Assembly: GCA_903938815.1 (NCBI GenBank) | Contig: CAJAES010000087.1 | Coordinates: 24,323 to 88,322 of the forward strand | Direction: 5' to 3' | Length of the DNA: 64,000 bases | Source: an uncultured beta proteobacterium | GTDB taxonomy: Bacteria > Pseudomonadota > Gammaproteobacteria > Burkholderiales > Burkholderiaceae_C | Shown: positions 45,262 through 58,772 of the stretch, piece by piece | Numbering within the stretch: position 1 is the stretch's first letter | How the letters are laid out: each line of letters opens with the position of its first letter | The notes under the pieces: model-generated | Seen by the model: only the letters and a program-made list of their open reading frames with translations | What the model was told of the DNA's origin: nothing | The model's database searches: none | Program-made: the position numbers and the translations under genes

Positions 45262-45323
45262 GCCGCGCTGTTCGATTCAGCGCGGTGATTCACCGTCCGC
45301 GGCTTTTGCCTCGGTACGGTGAA
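45262..45323. other. Two inverted repeats between nrdB and the histone-like gene
   Basis: An 8-bp stem (45263-45270 with 45278-45285, 7-nt loop) and a second 8-bp stem (45289-45296 with 45316-45323, 19-nt loop). They could end the nrdB transcript or shape the 5' leader of the histone-like mRNA; neither has a clear T-run. Nothing else is seen in this 188-bp gap. Confidence 0.45.
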
Positions 45324-45419
45324 CGGGGGTGCAGTCACGTGCACGGCTTCTGTCGGCTGTGCATCGTGCCTGCGAATCTTGACCTGCATCGACCGGCCCC
45401 GGCTTGCGCCGCAGGAACG

Positions 45420-46697
45420 TCAGTCCCAGGAGAGCGCGCCACCGGTCTGGTAGTCGATCACGCGCGTCTCGAAGAAATTGCGTTCCTTTTTCAGGTCGAT
45501 CATTTCACTCATCCAGGGGAACGGGTTCTCCTCGTTCGGGAACAGGGCTTCGAGGCCGATCTGCGTGGCTCGCCGGTTGGCGATGTAGCGCAGATAGCCC
45601 TTGAACATGGAAGCGTTCATGCCGAGCACGCCACGCGGCATGGTGTCTTCGGCGTAGCGGTACTCGAGCTCGACGGCCTGCTCGAACAGCGCCTTGATCT
45701 CGGTCTTGAATTGCGGCGTCCAGAGCTGCGGGTTCTCGAGCTTGATCGCGTTGATCAGGTCGATGCCGAAGTTGCAGTGCATGGACTCGTCGCGCAGGAT
45801 GTACTGGTACTGCTCGGCCGCACCGGTCATCTTGTTCTGCCGGCCCAGCGCGAGGATCTGCGTGAACCCGACGTAGAAGAACAGGCCTTCCATCAGGCAC
45901 GCGAACACGATCAGGCTCTTGAGCAGCGTCTGGTCGGTTTCCTGCGTGCCGGTATGGAAGTGCGGGTCCATGATCGCGGCGATGAACGGGATCAGGAACT
46001 CGTCCTTGTCGCGGATCGACTGCACCTCGTGATAGGCGTTGAAGATCTCGCTCTCGTCCAGGCCGAGCGACTCGACGATGTACTGGTACGCGTGCGTGTG
46101 GATCGCTTCCTCGAACGCCTGGCGCAACAGGAACTGCCGGCACTCAGGCGCCGTGATGTGGCGATAGGTGCCCAGCACGATGTTGTTGGCGGCCAGCGAA
46201 TCGGCGGTCACGAAGAAGCCGAGGTTGCGCTTGACGATGCGCCGCTCGTCTTCGGTCAGGCCGTTGGGGTCCTTCCAGGTCGCGATGTCGCGCGACATGT
46301 TCACTTCCTGCGGCATCCAGTGATTGGCGCAGGTGGCGAGGTACTTCTCCCAGGCCCACTTGTACTTGAAGGGGACGAGCTGGTTGACGTCGGTCTGGCC
46401 GTTGATGATGCGCTTGTCGGCAGCATTCACGCGGCGCTCGGCGTCGCCGTTCGTCGTGGCTTTCGCGTTGGCGGCCAGATTCGCGGTGGCCCTTGCTGCG
46501 ATGTTTGCAGTGCTGTTTGCAGTGCTGTTTGCAGTGCTGTTCGCAGCGCTGCTGGATGCAGCATGAACGGACGGTGCGGCAACCGCAGCGGGGGCTGCAG
46601 TGCGGGCCTCGCGCGGCGCTTCGAGTTCAACCGAAGGCTGGGCAGCGATGACCGGATGGATCGAGGGGCTGCGTGTTTCTTCTTCCCAGACCAGCAT
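45420..46697 (-). CDS. nrdB: Ribonucleoside-diphosphate reductase class Ia, beta subunit
   Basis: 425 residues from [12 protein letters not shown]; a 19-codon upstream extension is unlikely. The N-terminal 85 residues are Ala/Asn/Ser/Thr-rich and include a four-unit ANST repeat not part of the catalytic fold. The diiron/tyrosyl core follows: Fe ligands in [13 protein letters not shown] and [11 protein letters not shown], and radical region around [12 protein letters not shown]-terminal residues bind NrdA. It supplies deoxyribonucleotides with NrdA; 185 bp lie between nrdA stop and nrdB start. Confidence 0.96.
   Translation of the reverse strand: MLVWEEETRSPSIHPVIAAQPSVELEAPREARTAAPAAVAAPSVHAASSSAANSTANSTANSTANIAARATANLAANAKATTNGDAERRVNAADKRIINGQTDVNQLVPFKYKWAWEKYLATCANHWMPQEVNMSRDIATWKDPNGLTEDERRIVKRNLGFFVTADSLAANNIVLGTYRHITAPECRQFLLRQAFEEAIHTHAYQYIVESLGLDESEIFNAYHEVQSIRDKDEFLIPFIAAIMDPHFHTGTQETDQTLLKSLIVFACLMEGLFFYVGFTQILALGRQNKMTGAAEQYQYILRDESMHCNFGIDLINAIKLENPQLWTPQFKTEIKALFEQAVELEYRYAEDTMPRGVLGMNASMFKGYLRYIANRRATQIGLEALFPNEENPFPWMSEMIDLKKERNFFETRVIDYQTGGALSWD
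46502..46549 (-). repeat. 12-bp tandem repeat in nrdB N-terminus
   Basis: Three perfect TGTTTGCAGTGC units and a fourth with two changes, encoding repeated Ala-Asn-Ser-Thr on the minus strand. Confidence 0.88.
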
Positions 46698-46882
46698 GTG
46701 TGTGTACGTCCTGTGGCGCGAATTATCGGAGTGTTGTGAGTGAACACCAAGCACTAGTTGACATGCACTCCCACACGATGTTGTGCAGTCGCATCGGGTG
46801 CATGTCGGTGTGTGTGTTCAGAGCTGTTTCAGAGGCTCGTCAGAGGCTCGTCTGAGCCTTGCAGACGGCCTCGTCGAGAGGC

Positions 46883-49759
<2,877 letters not shown>

Positions 49760-49962
49760 GGCTTCTCCTCGGTCTTCTCGGAATGGGTAGGCTGTCCGCG
49801 CAAGGACGCGGGCGGCTGTCGGTATCAGGTTCGGTGGCTCTGAACCGTGCCCGTGGCACGGCTGCAGTGATGACTCTGTGCCCGTTGCGCCGGCCGGCAG
49901 GGAGCCGGGCGCGGAGGGGTGGGCGACGGGGGCAAAGCGTTCATCGGGCTTTCACAGAGAGG

Positions 49963-49978
49963 ACACTATATCTGGTGT
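49963..49978. promoter_or_regulatory. NrdR box 1 upstream of nrdA
   Basis: ACACTATATCTGGTGT, a close match to the NrdR palindrome ACACWATATATWGTGT. It overlaps the -10 of the predicted nrdA promoter, so NrdR binding would block RNA polymerase. Confidence 0.85.
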
Positions 49979-49993
49979 CCAGACCCCTCACAA
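49965..49993 (-). promoter_or_regulatory. Predicted sigma-70 promoter of nrdAB
   Basis: Minus strand: -35 TTGTGA (49993-49988), 17-bp spacer, -10 TATAGT (49970-49965). The leader to the nrdA ATG is about 200 nt. The -10 lies inside NrdR box 1 and box 2 touches the upstream edge of the -35. Confidence 0.75.
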
Positions 49994-49994
49994 G

Positions 49995-50010
49995 CCACTA
50001 GCGGTAGTGT
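49995..50010. promoter_or_regulatory. NrdR box 2 upstream of nrdA
   Basis: On the minus strand ACACTACCGCTAGTGG; outer halves match the NrdR palindrome, centre is degenerate. Its start is 32 bp from box 1, three helical turns, the usual NrdR pair spacing. Confidence 0.75.
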
Positions 50011-50053
50011 TTTGGTGATGTCCCGGATCGGGCATTCACCGATGGCCGCGAGC

Positions 50054-50737
50054 TCACCCCGGCAGCGCGCCAACGGTGGTGCGGGCCGCCTCCCGGAGGC
50101 CCCTGTCCATGCGGGCTGGCGCACGATTTCGCGGCGTGAGCCGCGTCTTTGCTGGGGGGTCGCCGATCAACCACAGGCGCCGCCTGCGCAAGGCGGCGCG
50201 AAGGGCCCGCCAGACGAAGCCGGCTCCGGGGTCGCCCTTGCGGCCGGGCGCCACGTGTTCGTGGCCGACGACTTCGCGCAGGGGATAGCGGCGCGCCAGG
50301 GCCCGCAGCAGCCGCCCCAGCGCGGCGTACTGCGGCGGCTCGAACGTGTCGCCTTCCAGCCCCTCGAGCTCGATGCCGATGGAATGGTCGTTGCAGTTGT
50401 CCCGGCCGCGCCAGCGCGAGCGGCCCGCATGCCAGGCGCGGCGGTCGCAGTCCACGAACTGCAGCACCTCGCCGCTGCGCCGGATGACGAAGTGCGCCGA
50501 GACCTCGACGCCCTTCAGGGCATGGAAGTACGGGTGCGCGTCGCAGTCGAGCCGGTTGCCGAAGAACTGCTCGATTTCCGGGCCCCCGTAGATGCCCGGC
50601 GGCAGGCTGATCGAATGCACGATGGCGAGATCGACGACGGCACCCCCGGGGCGGGGCCCATGGTTCGCGCAGGGCCGGCGGCGGGCATGCCACCACCAGC
50701 CGCCGCGCCAGCACCCCATGCCCCCCATGCCCCCCAT
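50054..50737 (-). CDS. ampD: 1,6-anhydro-N-acetylmuramyl-L-alanine amidase AmpD
   Basis: About 227 residues if the ATG at 50737 is used; ATGs at 50728 and 50719 are equally possible because all three sit in a 9-bp repeat. Amidase_2 fold with zinc ligands in IVHSISLPPG and GHEHVAPGRKGDPG, and the AmpD-typical DAHPYF, VSAHFVIRRSGEVLQFV, RAWHAG and GRDNCNDHSIGIELEG. It removes peptides from anhydro-muropeptides in wall recycling. A Arg-rich C-terminal tail of about 45 residues goes beyond the core. 43 bp after pilR. Confidence 0.92.
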   Translation of the reverse strand: MGGMGGMGCWRGGWWWHARRRPCANHGPRPGGAVVDLAIVHSISLPPGIYGGPEIEQFFGNRLDCDAHPYFHALKGVEVSAHFVIRRSGEVLQFVDCDRRAWHAGRSRWRGRDNCNDHSIGIELEGLEGDTFEPPQYAALGRLLRALARRYPLREVVGHEHVAPGRKGDPGAGFVWRALRAALRRRRLWLIGDPPAKTRLTPRNRAPARMDRGLREAARTTVGALPG

Positions 50738-50741
50738 GCCC
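50715..50741 (-). repeat. 9-bp tandem repeat over the ampD start
   Basis: Three copies of a GGGGGCATG-type unit (minus strand) place three in-frame ATGs, each behind a G-run that could act as Shine-Dalgarno. Confidence 0.75.
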
Positions 50742-50780
50742 CCCCCGCCGGCGCTGCCCTCGAGCCCGCCCCGGGTGGGC

Positions 50781-52238
<1,458 letters not shown>

Positions 52239-52302
52239 GGTTGTACCTTCGGGCGGCTGCACCCGCTTCGGCGATCGCTGTCGGGGCGGCCCGGCGTGCT
52301 CA

Positions 52303-54141
52303 TCAATCGAGTGGCAGCACGGCGTCCGGCGCGCTCAGCGCGGCGCGGCGCATCGTGACGACGAATTCGTTGTGCAGCTTGTCTGCGCCGGGGCGCGGGC
52401 GGTACTCGATGCTCGCGCCATAGCGCTCGCACAGTTCGCGGCAAATATACAGGCCCAGGCCCGAGCCACGGCTGCGGGTGGAGAAGAAGGGTTCGAACAG
52501 CAGGCGCTCGACTTCGGGGGGAATCGGTGCGCCGTCGCTGATGACCTGCAGCACCGCCTTGGTCTCGTCGCGCACGGCCAGCCGCAGCAGCACCGAGCCG
52601 GCATCCGCGCTGGCATGGCGCAGCGCGTTGTCGAGCAGGTTCACGAGCACGCGGCGCAGGTGCTCGGGGTCGAAGCTGGCGCCCAGCGGCATCTCGGGAA
52701 GATCGGTCCGCAGGCGCGACGCCGGGCCGAACTCCAGCCCCGCGGTCTGCGCCCAGTCGACCGCGGCGGCGGCGACGACGGCCCGGGCGTCGATGATCTG
52801 CGGCGGTGCCGACATGTCCGCCGGGGCGAGCTCGGTCACTTCGTCGACGATGCGTTGCAGGCGGCGCACGTTGTCGGCCACCATGCGAGCCAGGCGCTGC
52901 TGGTCGGGGCGCAGTTCGTCCTCCAGCAGCAGCGCGTTGGCCTGCGAGATGGCCGCCAGCGGATTGCGGATCTCGTGCGCGATGCCTGCCGAGACGCGCC
53001 CCATCGCCGCCAGCTTTTCCTGGCGCAGCCGGGCCTGCGCGGTGCGCAGATCCTCGAGCAGCAGCACGCAGTAGGGGTCTGGCGCCTGCCCCGTGCGGGG
53101 GTCGGCCTCGGGAGCCCGCGTGAAGCGCACCCGCAGGCGCAGCGTGCGGATGTGGCCGTCTTCGAACGCGAGATCCACCTCGCGGCCCGCGGCCGGCCAC
53201 TGGCCCTGCGCCAGCGCCTGCTGCGCGGCGATCGCGAGCGATTGCCAGGCCCGGCGCTCGGTGAGGTCGAACGGCGCCTGCGGCCCGGCCCCCTGCGCCA
53301 CCAGCAGCCCGCGCGCGGCAGGGTTGGCCGCCCGCACGCGCAGCCCCCGGTCGATGACGAGCACGCCGTCGGCCATTTCCTGGATCACGAGGCGGTTCAG
53401 CTGCGCCTGCCGCCGCGCCAGTTCGAGGCTGTCGCGGGCGACAGTCTCCTCGCGCGTGAGCCGTGCCGACAGCTCGCCCGCCAGCAACGCGATCACGAAG
53501 AAGCCGATGCCGGCCAGGCCCGCACGGGTCAGCGCGACGGTGGGGTCGCTGTCGCGCAGACCCATCTCCCAGGCACCGACCAGCAGCATCAGCGCCACTG
53601 CGGCTGCGGTGCCCAGGGCCACCAGGCGCGGCATCAGCACGCCCGTCATGAGGACCGGCAGCACCAGCAGCGCCGCGAAGTTGAAGCTCGTCGCGCGGTC
53701 CAGCAGGTGCAGCGAGACGAACGCGACGACGTCCACGCCGATGGTGGCGAGCCAGTGCCAGCGCTTCTCGCCGGTGGTGGGCTGGGCCAGGGTATCGGTC
53801 AGCCCGCGAAAGCTCGGCAGCAGCCAGACGATGAGCGCCAGCGCGGCATAGGCCACGCACATGGACGTGACGAGGTTGGTGCTGCGTTCGCCGGCCTGGC
53901 TGGCGGCCACCTGGGCCAGCACCAGGGCCATGCCGATCACGGCCCGCGCCGCGGCATAGATGCGTGCCACGCGGATCAGTGCGCTGCCCCCGTAGGCCTC
54001 GCCGTCGATCTCGTCGCGGCTCACGAAGCGGGAGTCGGCTGCCCGGGTGTCGGGCCCGATCGTCGCGTGGCGCCGTTCGGCCTGGCGGCGGTCGCCCTGG
54101 CGGCGATCGGTCTGCCTGCGGTTGCCGGCGTCGGCGGTCAT
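52303..54141 (-). CDS. pilS: Sensor histidine kinase PilS
   Basis: 612 residues from MTADAGNRRQTDRRQ; an upstream 76-codon frame overlaps the next gene and is ignored. An Arg/Asp/Gln-rich N-terminus is followed by about six TM helices (about 55-250), a PAS domain (about 285-390), HisKA with phosphorylated His in GIAHEIRNPLAAI near 418, and HATPase_c (LLDNALRHA, FFSTRSRGSGLGLYI). 64 bp upstream of pilR, likely one operon. Confidence 0.94.
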   Translation of the reverse strand: MTADAGNRRQTDRRQGDRRQAERRHATIGPDTRAADSRFVSRDEIDGEAYGGSALIRVARIYAAARAVIGMALVLAQVAASQAGERSTNLVTSMCVAYAALALIVWLLPSFRGLTDTLAQPTTGEKRWHWLATIGVDVVAFVSLHLLDRATSFNFAALLVLPVLMTGVLMPRLVALGTAAAVALMLLVGAWEMGLRDSDPTVALTRAGLAGIGFFVIALLAGELSARLTREETVARDSLELARRQAQLNRLVIQEMADGVLVIDRGLRVRAANPAARGLLVAQGAGPQAPFDLTERRAWQSLAIAAQQALAQGQWPAAGREVDLAFEDGHIRTLRLRVRFTRAPEADPRTGQAPDPYCVLLLEDLRTAQARLRQEKLAAMGRVSAGIAHEIRNPLAAISQANALLLEDELRPDQQRLARMVADNVRRLQRIVDEVTELAPADMSAPPQIIDARAVVAAAAVDWAQTAGLEFGPASRLRTDLPEMPLGASFDPEHLRRVLVNLLDNALRHASADAGSVLLRLAVRDETKAVLQVISDGAPIPPEVERLLFEPFFSTRSRGSGLGLYICRELCERYGASIEYRPRPGADKLHNEFVVTMRRAALSAPDAVLPLD

Positions 54142-54160
54142 CGGGTTGCTGCAGCGGGCC

Positions 54161-54436
54161 TCATCGCGGCCCCGCGAGACGATGCGCCTCGCTGCAGAAC
54201 GGGCGGCCCAGGGCGTCGAACTGCGCTTCGCCCTCCGGCAGGCGGAGATCGCAGTGGGCGCAGGCCACCATGGCCGCCGGCTCGAGCCGGGCCGTGGGGC
54301 GCGGCTTGGCTGCCGGCGGCTCGCTGCCGCTGCCTTTGCCAGTGCCGGTGCCCACGGCGCCGCCCCCACCCCCGCGCTTGCGCAGCAGCACCCACAGGCC
54401 GAGCACCACGACGATCAGCACCAGCAGGTACTTCAT
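54161..54436 (-). CDS. PP0621-family small membrane-anchored zinc-finger-like protein
   Basis: 91 residues. One N-terminal TM helix (KYLLVLIVVVLGLWVLL), a Gly/Pro/Ala linker and a C-terminal cysteine motif ACAHCDLRLPEGEAQ ... FCSEAHRLAG that may bind zinc. It lies 19 bp upstream of pilS, the usual place of this family in betaproteobacteria. Function unknown. Confidence 0.85.
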   Translation of the reverse strand: MKYLLVLIVVVLGLWVLLRKRGGGGGAVGTGTGKGSGSEPPAAKPRPTARLEPAAMVACAHCDLRLPEGEAQFDALGRPFCSEAHRLAGPR

Positions 54437-54449
54437 TCGGCGCGGTGCT

Positions 54450-55265
54450 TCATGAGCGGGGCAGCACCACTTCCATCACGAAGCGGGAACCGGCGTAGGC
54501 GAGCAGCAGGAGAAGGGCGCCGGCGTACAGCCAGCGGGTGGCTCGCTTGCCGCGCCAGCCTCGCAGGCGCCGCCCGAGCAGGAGCGCCGCGAACACGGCC
54601 CAGCCGAGCAGCGAGAACACCGTCTTGTGGTCCCAGGTCCAGCGGGCCGTGGTCAGCACGCCCAGCAGCAGCGTGGCGGTCAGGACCGCGAAGCCTGCCT
54701 CGACGAAACGGAAGGTCAGCCGCTCCAGTTGAAGCAGGGGCATGCCGAAGGCGTGCGGCGAGCTGCCGCTCTGCAGGCGCAGCCGGCGCTCCGCGCTGTC
54801 GAGCATGACGGCGTGCAGCACCGCGGCCCCGAACAGGCCGTAGGAGCCGACGCCCAGCACGAAGTGCAGTGGCGCCCAGGGCGAAGACATGGCCCGCGCC
54901 TCGCCCGGGAACGCCCAGGCCAGCGCCACCGCCGCCGCACCCACCAGGGCCAGTACACGGCGCACGGCCGGCAGCGGCACCAGGCGGCTCTCGACGGTGT
55001 GCACCGCGATCACGAGCCAGACCGTCATGGAGAGCACCGGCGCGAAGCCCAGGTGGGCGCCAGGCGTGTCCAGACCCCAACCGCCGATGTCCAGCAGCAG
55101 CAGCACCAGATGCGCCAGCCAGCCGGCGACCAGTGCCGGCGCCGACCACGGCCGGCGCTCCCCGGAGGGCAGTGCGGCCAGGGCGTATCCGGCCAGCGCG
55201 AGGATGGCCATCACCAGCGGTGTGGTGCCGGCCCAGGCGGCGGACCCCGACGTCGTTAAGATCAT
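54450..55265 (-). CDS. CcsA/HemX-like cytochrome c assembly membrane protein
   Basis: 271 residues from the ATG at 55265. Eight or so TM helices, a periplasmic HFVLGVGSYGLFGAAVLHAVML region and the WTWDHKTVFSLLGWAVFAALL segment, which correspond to the conserved histidines and tryptophans of the cytochrome c assembly (CcsA-like, YpjD) family. Typically divergent from ffh, as here. Likely heme handling at the inner membrane; whether it is the true CcsA is not settled. Confidence 0.87.
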   Translation of the reverse strand: MILTTSGSAAWAGTTPLVMAILALAGYALAALPSGERRPWSAPALVAGWLAHLVLLLLDIGGWGLDTPGAHLGFAPVLSMTVWLVIAVHTVESRLVPLPAVRRVLALVGAAAVALAWAFPGEARAMSSPWAPLHFVLGVGSYGLFGAAVLHAVMLDSAERRLRLQSGSSPHAFGMPLLQLERLTFRFVEAGFAVLTATLLLGVLTTARWTWDHKTVFSLLGWAVFAALLLGRRLRGWRGKRATRWLYAGALLLLLAYAGSRFVMEVVLPRS

Positions 55266-55272
55266 GACCCCC

Positions 55273-55278
55273 AGTGTA
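55273..55278 (-). promoter_or_regulatory. Putative -10 box directly before the ccsA-like gene
   Basis: TACACT (minus strand) ends 7 nt before the ATG at 55265 with no Shine-Dalgarno; leaderless-type spacing. Confidence 0.35.
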
Positions 55279-55312
55279 CCGACCCGCGCCCGTTCATCCG
55301 GGCCAACGCGCC

Positions 55313-56665
55313 ATGGCAACCACCCTCACCGATCGCCTGTCGCGCCTGGTCAAGACCATGCGTGGCCAGGCCCGCATCACCGAAGACAACGTGCAGGACA
55401 TGATGCGCGAGGTGCGCATGGCGCTGCTCGAGGCAGACGTCGCCCTGCCCGTCGTGCGCGACTTCATCCAGCGCGTGAAGGACAAGGCCCTCGGCCAGGA
55501 GGTCGTCGGCTCGCTGAACCCCGGCCAGGCGCTGGTGGGCATCGTCCACAAGGAGCTCGCGGCCACCATGGGCGCGGGCGTGGCCGACATCGACCTCGCC
55601 ACCCAGCCGCCGGCGGTCATCCTGATGGCGGGCCTGCAGGGCGCCGGCAAGACCACCACCACCGCGAAGCTCGCCAAGCACCTGATCGAGAAGCGCCGCA
55701 AGAAGGTGCTCACGGTCTCCGCCGACGTCTACCGCCCGGCGGCCATCGAGCAGCTGAAGACCGTGACGGCGCAGGCCGGGGCCACATGGTTCGAGTCCAC
55801 GCCCGACCAGAAGCCGCAGGACATCGCCCTGGCCGCGCTCGACCACGCCCGCCGGTACCACTTCGACGTGCTGCTGATCGACACCGCCGGCCGCCTGGCC
55901 ATCGACGAGGCGCTGATGGCCGAGATCCGCGCGCTGCACGCGGCGGTGCATCCGGTCGAGACGCTCCTGGTGGTCGACGCCATGCAGGGCCAGGACGCCA
56001 TCAACACCGCCCGCGCCTTCAAGGAGGCGCTGCCGCTCACCGGCATCGTGCTGACCAAGCTCGACGGCGACGCCCGTGGCGGCGCGGCGCTGTCGGTGCG
56101 GCAGGTGACCGGTGCGCCGATCAAGTTCGCCGGCGTCTCCGAGAAGATCGACGGCCTGGAAGTCTTCGATGCCGACCGCCACGCCGGGCGCGTGCTGGGC
56201 ATGGGCGACATCCTGGCGCTGGTCGAGGAAGTGCAGAAGGGCGTCGACCTCGCTTCGGCCCAGAAGCTGGCCGAGAAGGTCAAGTCCGGTGGATTCGACC
56301 TCGACGACTTCCGGATGCAGATCTCCCAGATGAAGAAGATGGGCGGCCTGTCGAGCCTGATGGACAAGCTGCCGACGCAGCTGGCGGCGAAGGCACAGGG
56401 CGCCGACATGGACCGCGCCGAGCGCGACGTCCGCCGCATGGAGGGCATCATCTGCGCGATGACGCCGCTCGAGCGCCGCAAGCCCGAACTCATCAAGGCC
56501 TCCCGCAAGCGCCGCATCGCCACCGGCGCCGGCGTGCAGGTCCAGGAGGTCAACCGTCTGCTCAACCAGTTCGAGCAGATGCAGGGGATGATGAAGAAGA
56601 TGAAGGGCGGCGGCCTCATGAAGATGATGAAGCGCATGGGCGGCATGCCCGGAATGCCGCGCTGA
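55313..56665 (+). CDS. ffh: Signal recognition particle protein Ffh
   Basis: 450 residues from MATTLTDRLSRLVKTMRG. N domain (1-85), GTPase G domain with GLQGAGKTTTTAKLAK near 105, DTAGRLAID near 188 and TKLDGDARGG near 247, and a Met-rich M domain (about 325-450) ending in MMKKMKGGGLMKMMKRMGG, which binds 4.5S RNA and signal sequences. Partner FtsY lies 0.8 kb away on the other strand. Confidence 0.97.
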   Translation: MATTLTDRLSRLVKTMRGQARITEDNVQDMMREVRMALLEADVALPVVRDFIQRVKDKALGQEVVGSLNPGQALVGIVHKELAATMGAGVADIDLATQPPAVILMAGLQGAGKTTTTAKLAKHLIEKRRKKVLTVSADVYRPAAIEQLKTVTAQAGATWFESTPDQKPQDIALAALDHARRYHFDVLLIDTAGRLAIDEALMAEIRALHAAVHPVETLLVVDAMQGQDAINTARAFKEALPLTGIVLTKLDGDARGGAALSVRQVTGAPIKFAGVSEKIDGLEVFDADRHAGRVLGMGDILALVEEVQKGVDLASAQKLAEKVKSGGFDLDDFRMQISQMKKMGGLSSLMDKLPTQLAAKAQGADMDRAERDVRRMEGIICAMTPLERRKPELIKASRKRRIATGAGVQVQEVNRLLNQFEQMQGMMKKMKGGGLMKMMKRMGGMPGMPR

Positions 56666-56801
56666 GGCGTGATGCCTGTCACGGCGGGGCAGGGGCTCGG
56701 CCGACGTGGATACGACTTGAAACGAGTGTTCCGCCTGCCGCCATTGAGTCGGGCCGTTCCGTGCCGTAGTTTCCGTTACCAGGCACCCACGCACACGGCC
56801 C

Positions 56802-57476
56802 ATGAACCTCCTCGATCCCCTGTCCTCCGCGGCGCTTGCCACCGCCGCCCTCCTGCTGTTGAGCCTGGTGGCGGTGCGCCGCCGCCAGCGTGACGGTGCG
56901 CGTCAGGCGCGCCAGGACGCGCTGGACACGGTGGCCTCCTGGCCGCCCGAGGCCGCCCGGATCCTGAACGTCACCGAACGCCAGGCCTTCGAACTGCTCA
57001 AGCGTTCGCTGCCCGGGTTCATGGTGCTGGCCCAGGTGCCGCTGTCGCGCTTCGTGCGCGTTCCGATGCGGAACTCCTACACCGACTGGCTGCAGCGCGT
57101 GGGGCAGCTCAGCGCCGACATGGTGGTGTGCGACATCGGCTCACGCGTGCTGGCCGTCATCGACATCCGTTCCGCGGACGAGACCGCGCGCAGTCGCAAG
57201 CGCCATGAACGCATGACCCGCGTGCTCACCGCAGCGGGCATCCGGGTCTACACCTGGCGTGAAGGCGACCTGCCGTCGATGGGCGAAGTGCGCAGCGAGA
57301 TCGGCGCGGTTCTGGTCGACAACGCGCCGCGTGCGACCACTTCGCGCCCGATGCCGTTCATCCCGGTGCCGGAAATTGCCGAGATCCTGGCCGAGGGCGA
57401 CGCCCTGGACCACGCCATGGAGCCCGTCGCCTCGGCCTTCTTCGACGAGATCGAGGCAACTGCCGGACGCCGCTGA
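56802..57476 (+). CDS. DUF2726 domain protein with N-terminal membrane anchor
   Basis: 224 residues. One N-terminal TM helix (about 8-27), then a DUF2726 domain (about 55-170) beginning ERQAFELLKRSLPGFMVLAQV and containing VVCDIGSRVLAVIDIRSAD and AAGIRVYTWREGDLP. This pattern resembles restriction-endonuclease-like or topoisomerase-associated DUF2726 folds; the ID/E-x-D core is compatible with a nuclease fold but activity is unproven. Convergent with ftsY (27-bp gap). Confidence 0.8.
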   Translation: MNLLDPLSSAALATAALLLLSLVAVRRRQRDGARQARQDALDTVASWPPEAARILNVTERQAFELLKRSLPGFMVLAQVPLSRFVRVPMRNSYTDWLQRVGQLSADMVVCDIGSRVLAVIDIRSADETARSRKRHERMTRVLTAAGIRVYTWREGDLPSMGEVRSEIGAVLVDNAPRATTSRPMPFIPVPEIAEILAEGDALDHAMEPVASAFFDEIEATAGRR

Positions 57477-57503
57477 CACCGCGCCCCGGTTCGCGGCTGC
57501 GCT

Positions 57504-58556
<1,053 letters not shown>

Positions 58557-58582
58557 GCTTGGGCGTTCTCGCGGGAGGGGAC

Positions 58583-58610
58583 TTTGCAGACCGCCAAGTA
58601 TCGCTATAAT
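58583..58610 (+). promoter_or_regulatory. Promoter of the tRNA(CAT) gene
   Basis: -35-like TTTGCA (58583-58588), 16-bp spacer, -10 TATAAT (58605-58610), ending 10 nt before the mature tRNA 5' end. Confidence 0.7.
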
Positions 58611-58620
58611 GCGGGGTTCA

Positions 58621-58697
<77 letters not shown>

Positions 58698-58703
58698 AAT
58701 CTT

Positions 58704-58741
58704 AAAAAGGCCACCGAGTCAACGACTTAGTGGCCTTTTTT
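58704..58741 (+). terminator. Rho-independent terminator after tRNA-Met
   Basis: A long hairpin: 58704-58714 pairs with 58730-58740, and the inner GAGTC/GACTT also pair, followed by T6. It lies at the junction of tRNA and integrated element, so it may belong to either. Confidence 0.85.
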
Positions 58742-58772
58742 CTTGGCCGGGTGTCCACTTGAGGTATCCACC

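Noticed and set aside
58704..58741. Perfect-looking hairpin next to the tRNA considered as an attP arm or recombination site
   Set aside because: It has a classic terminator shape with a T-run; an att role needs the other end of the element, which is not visible.
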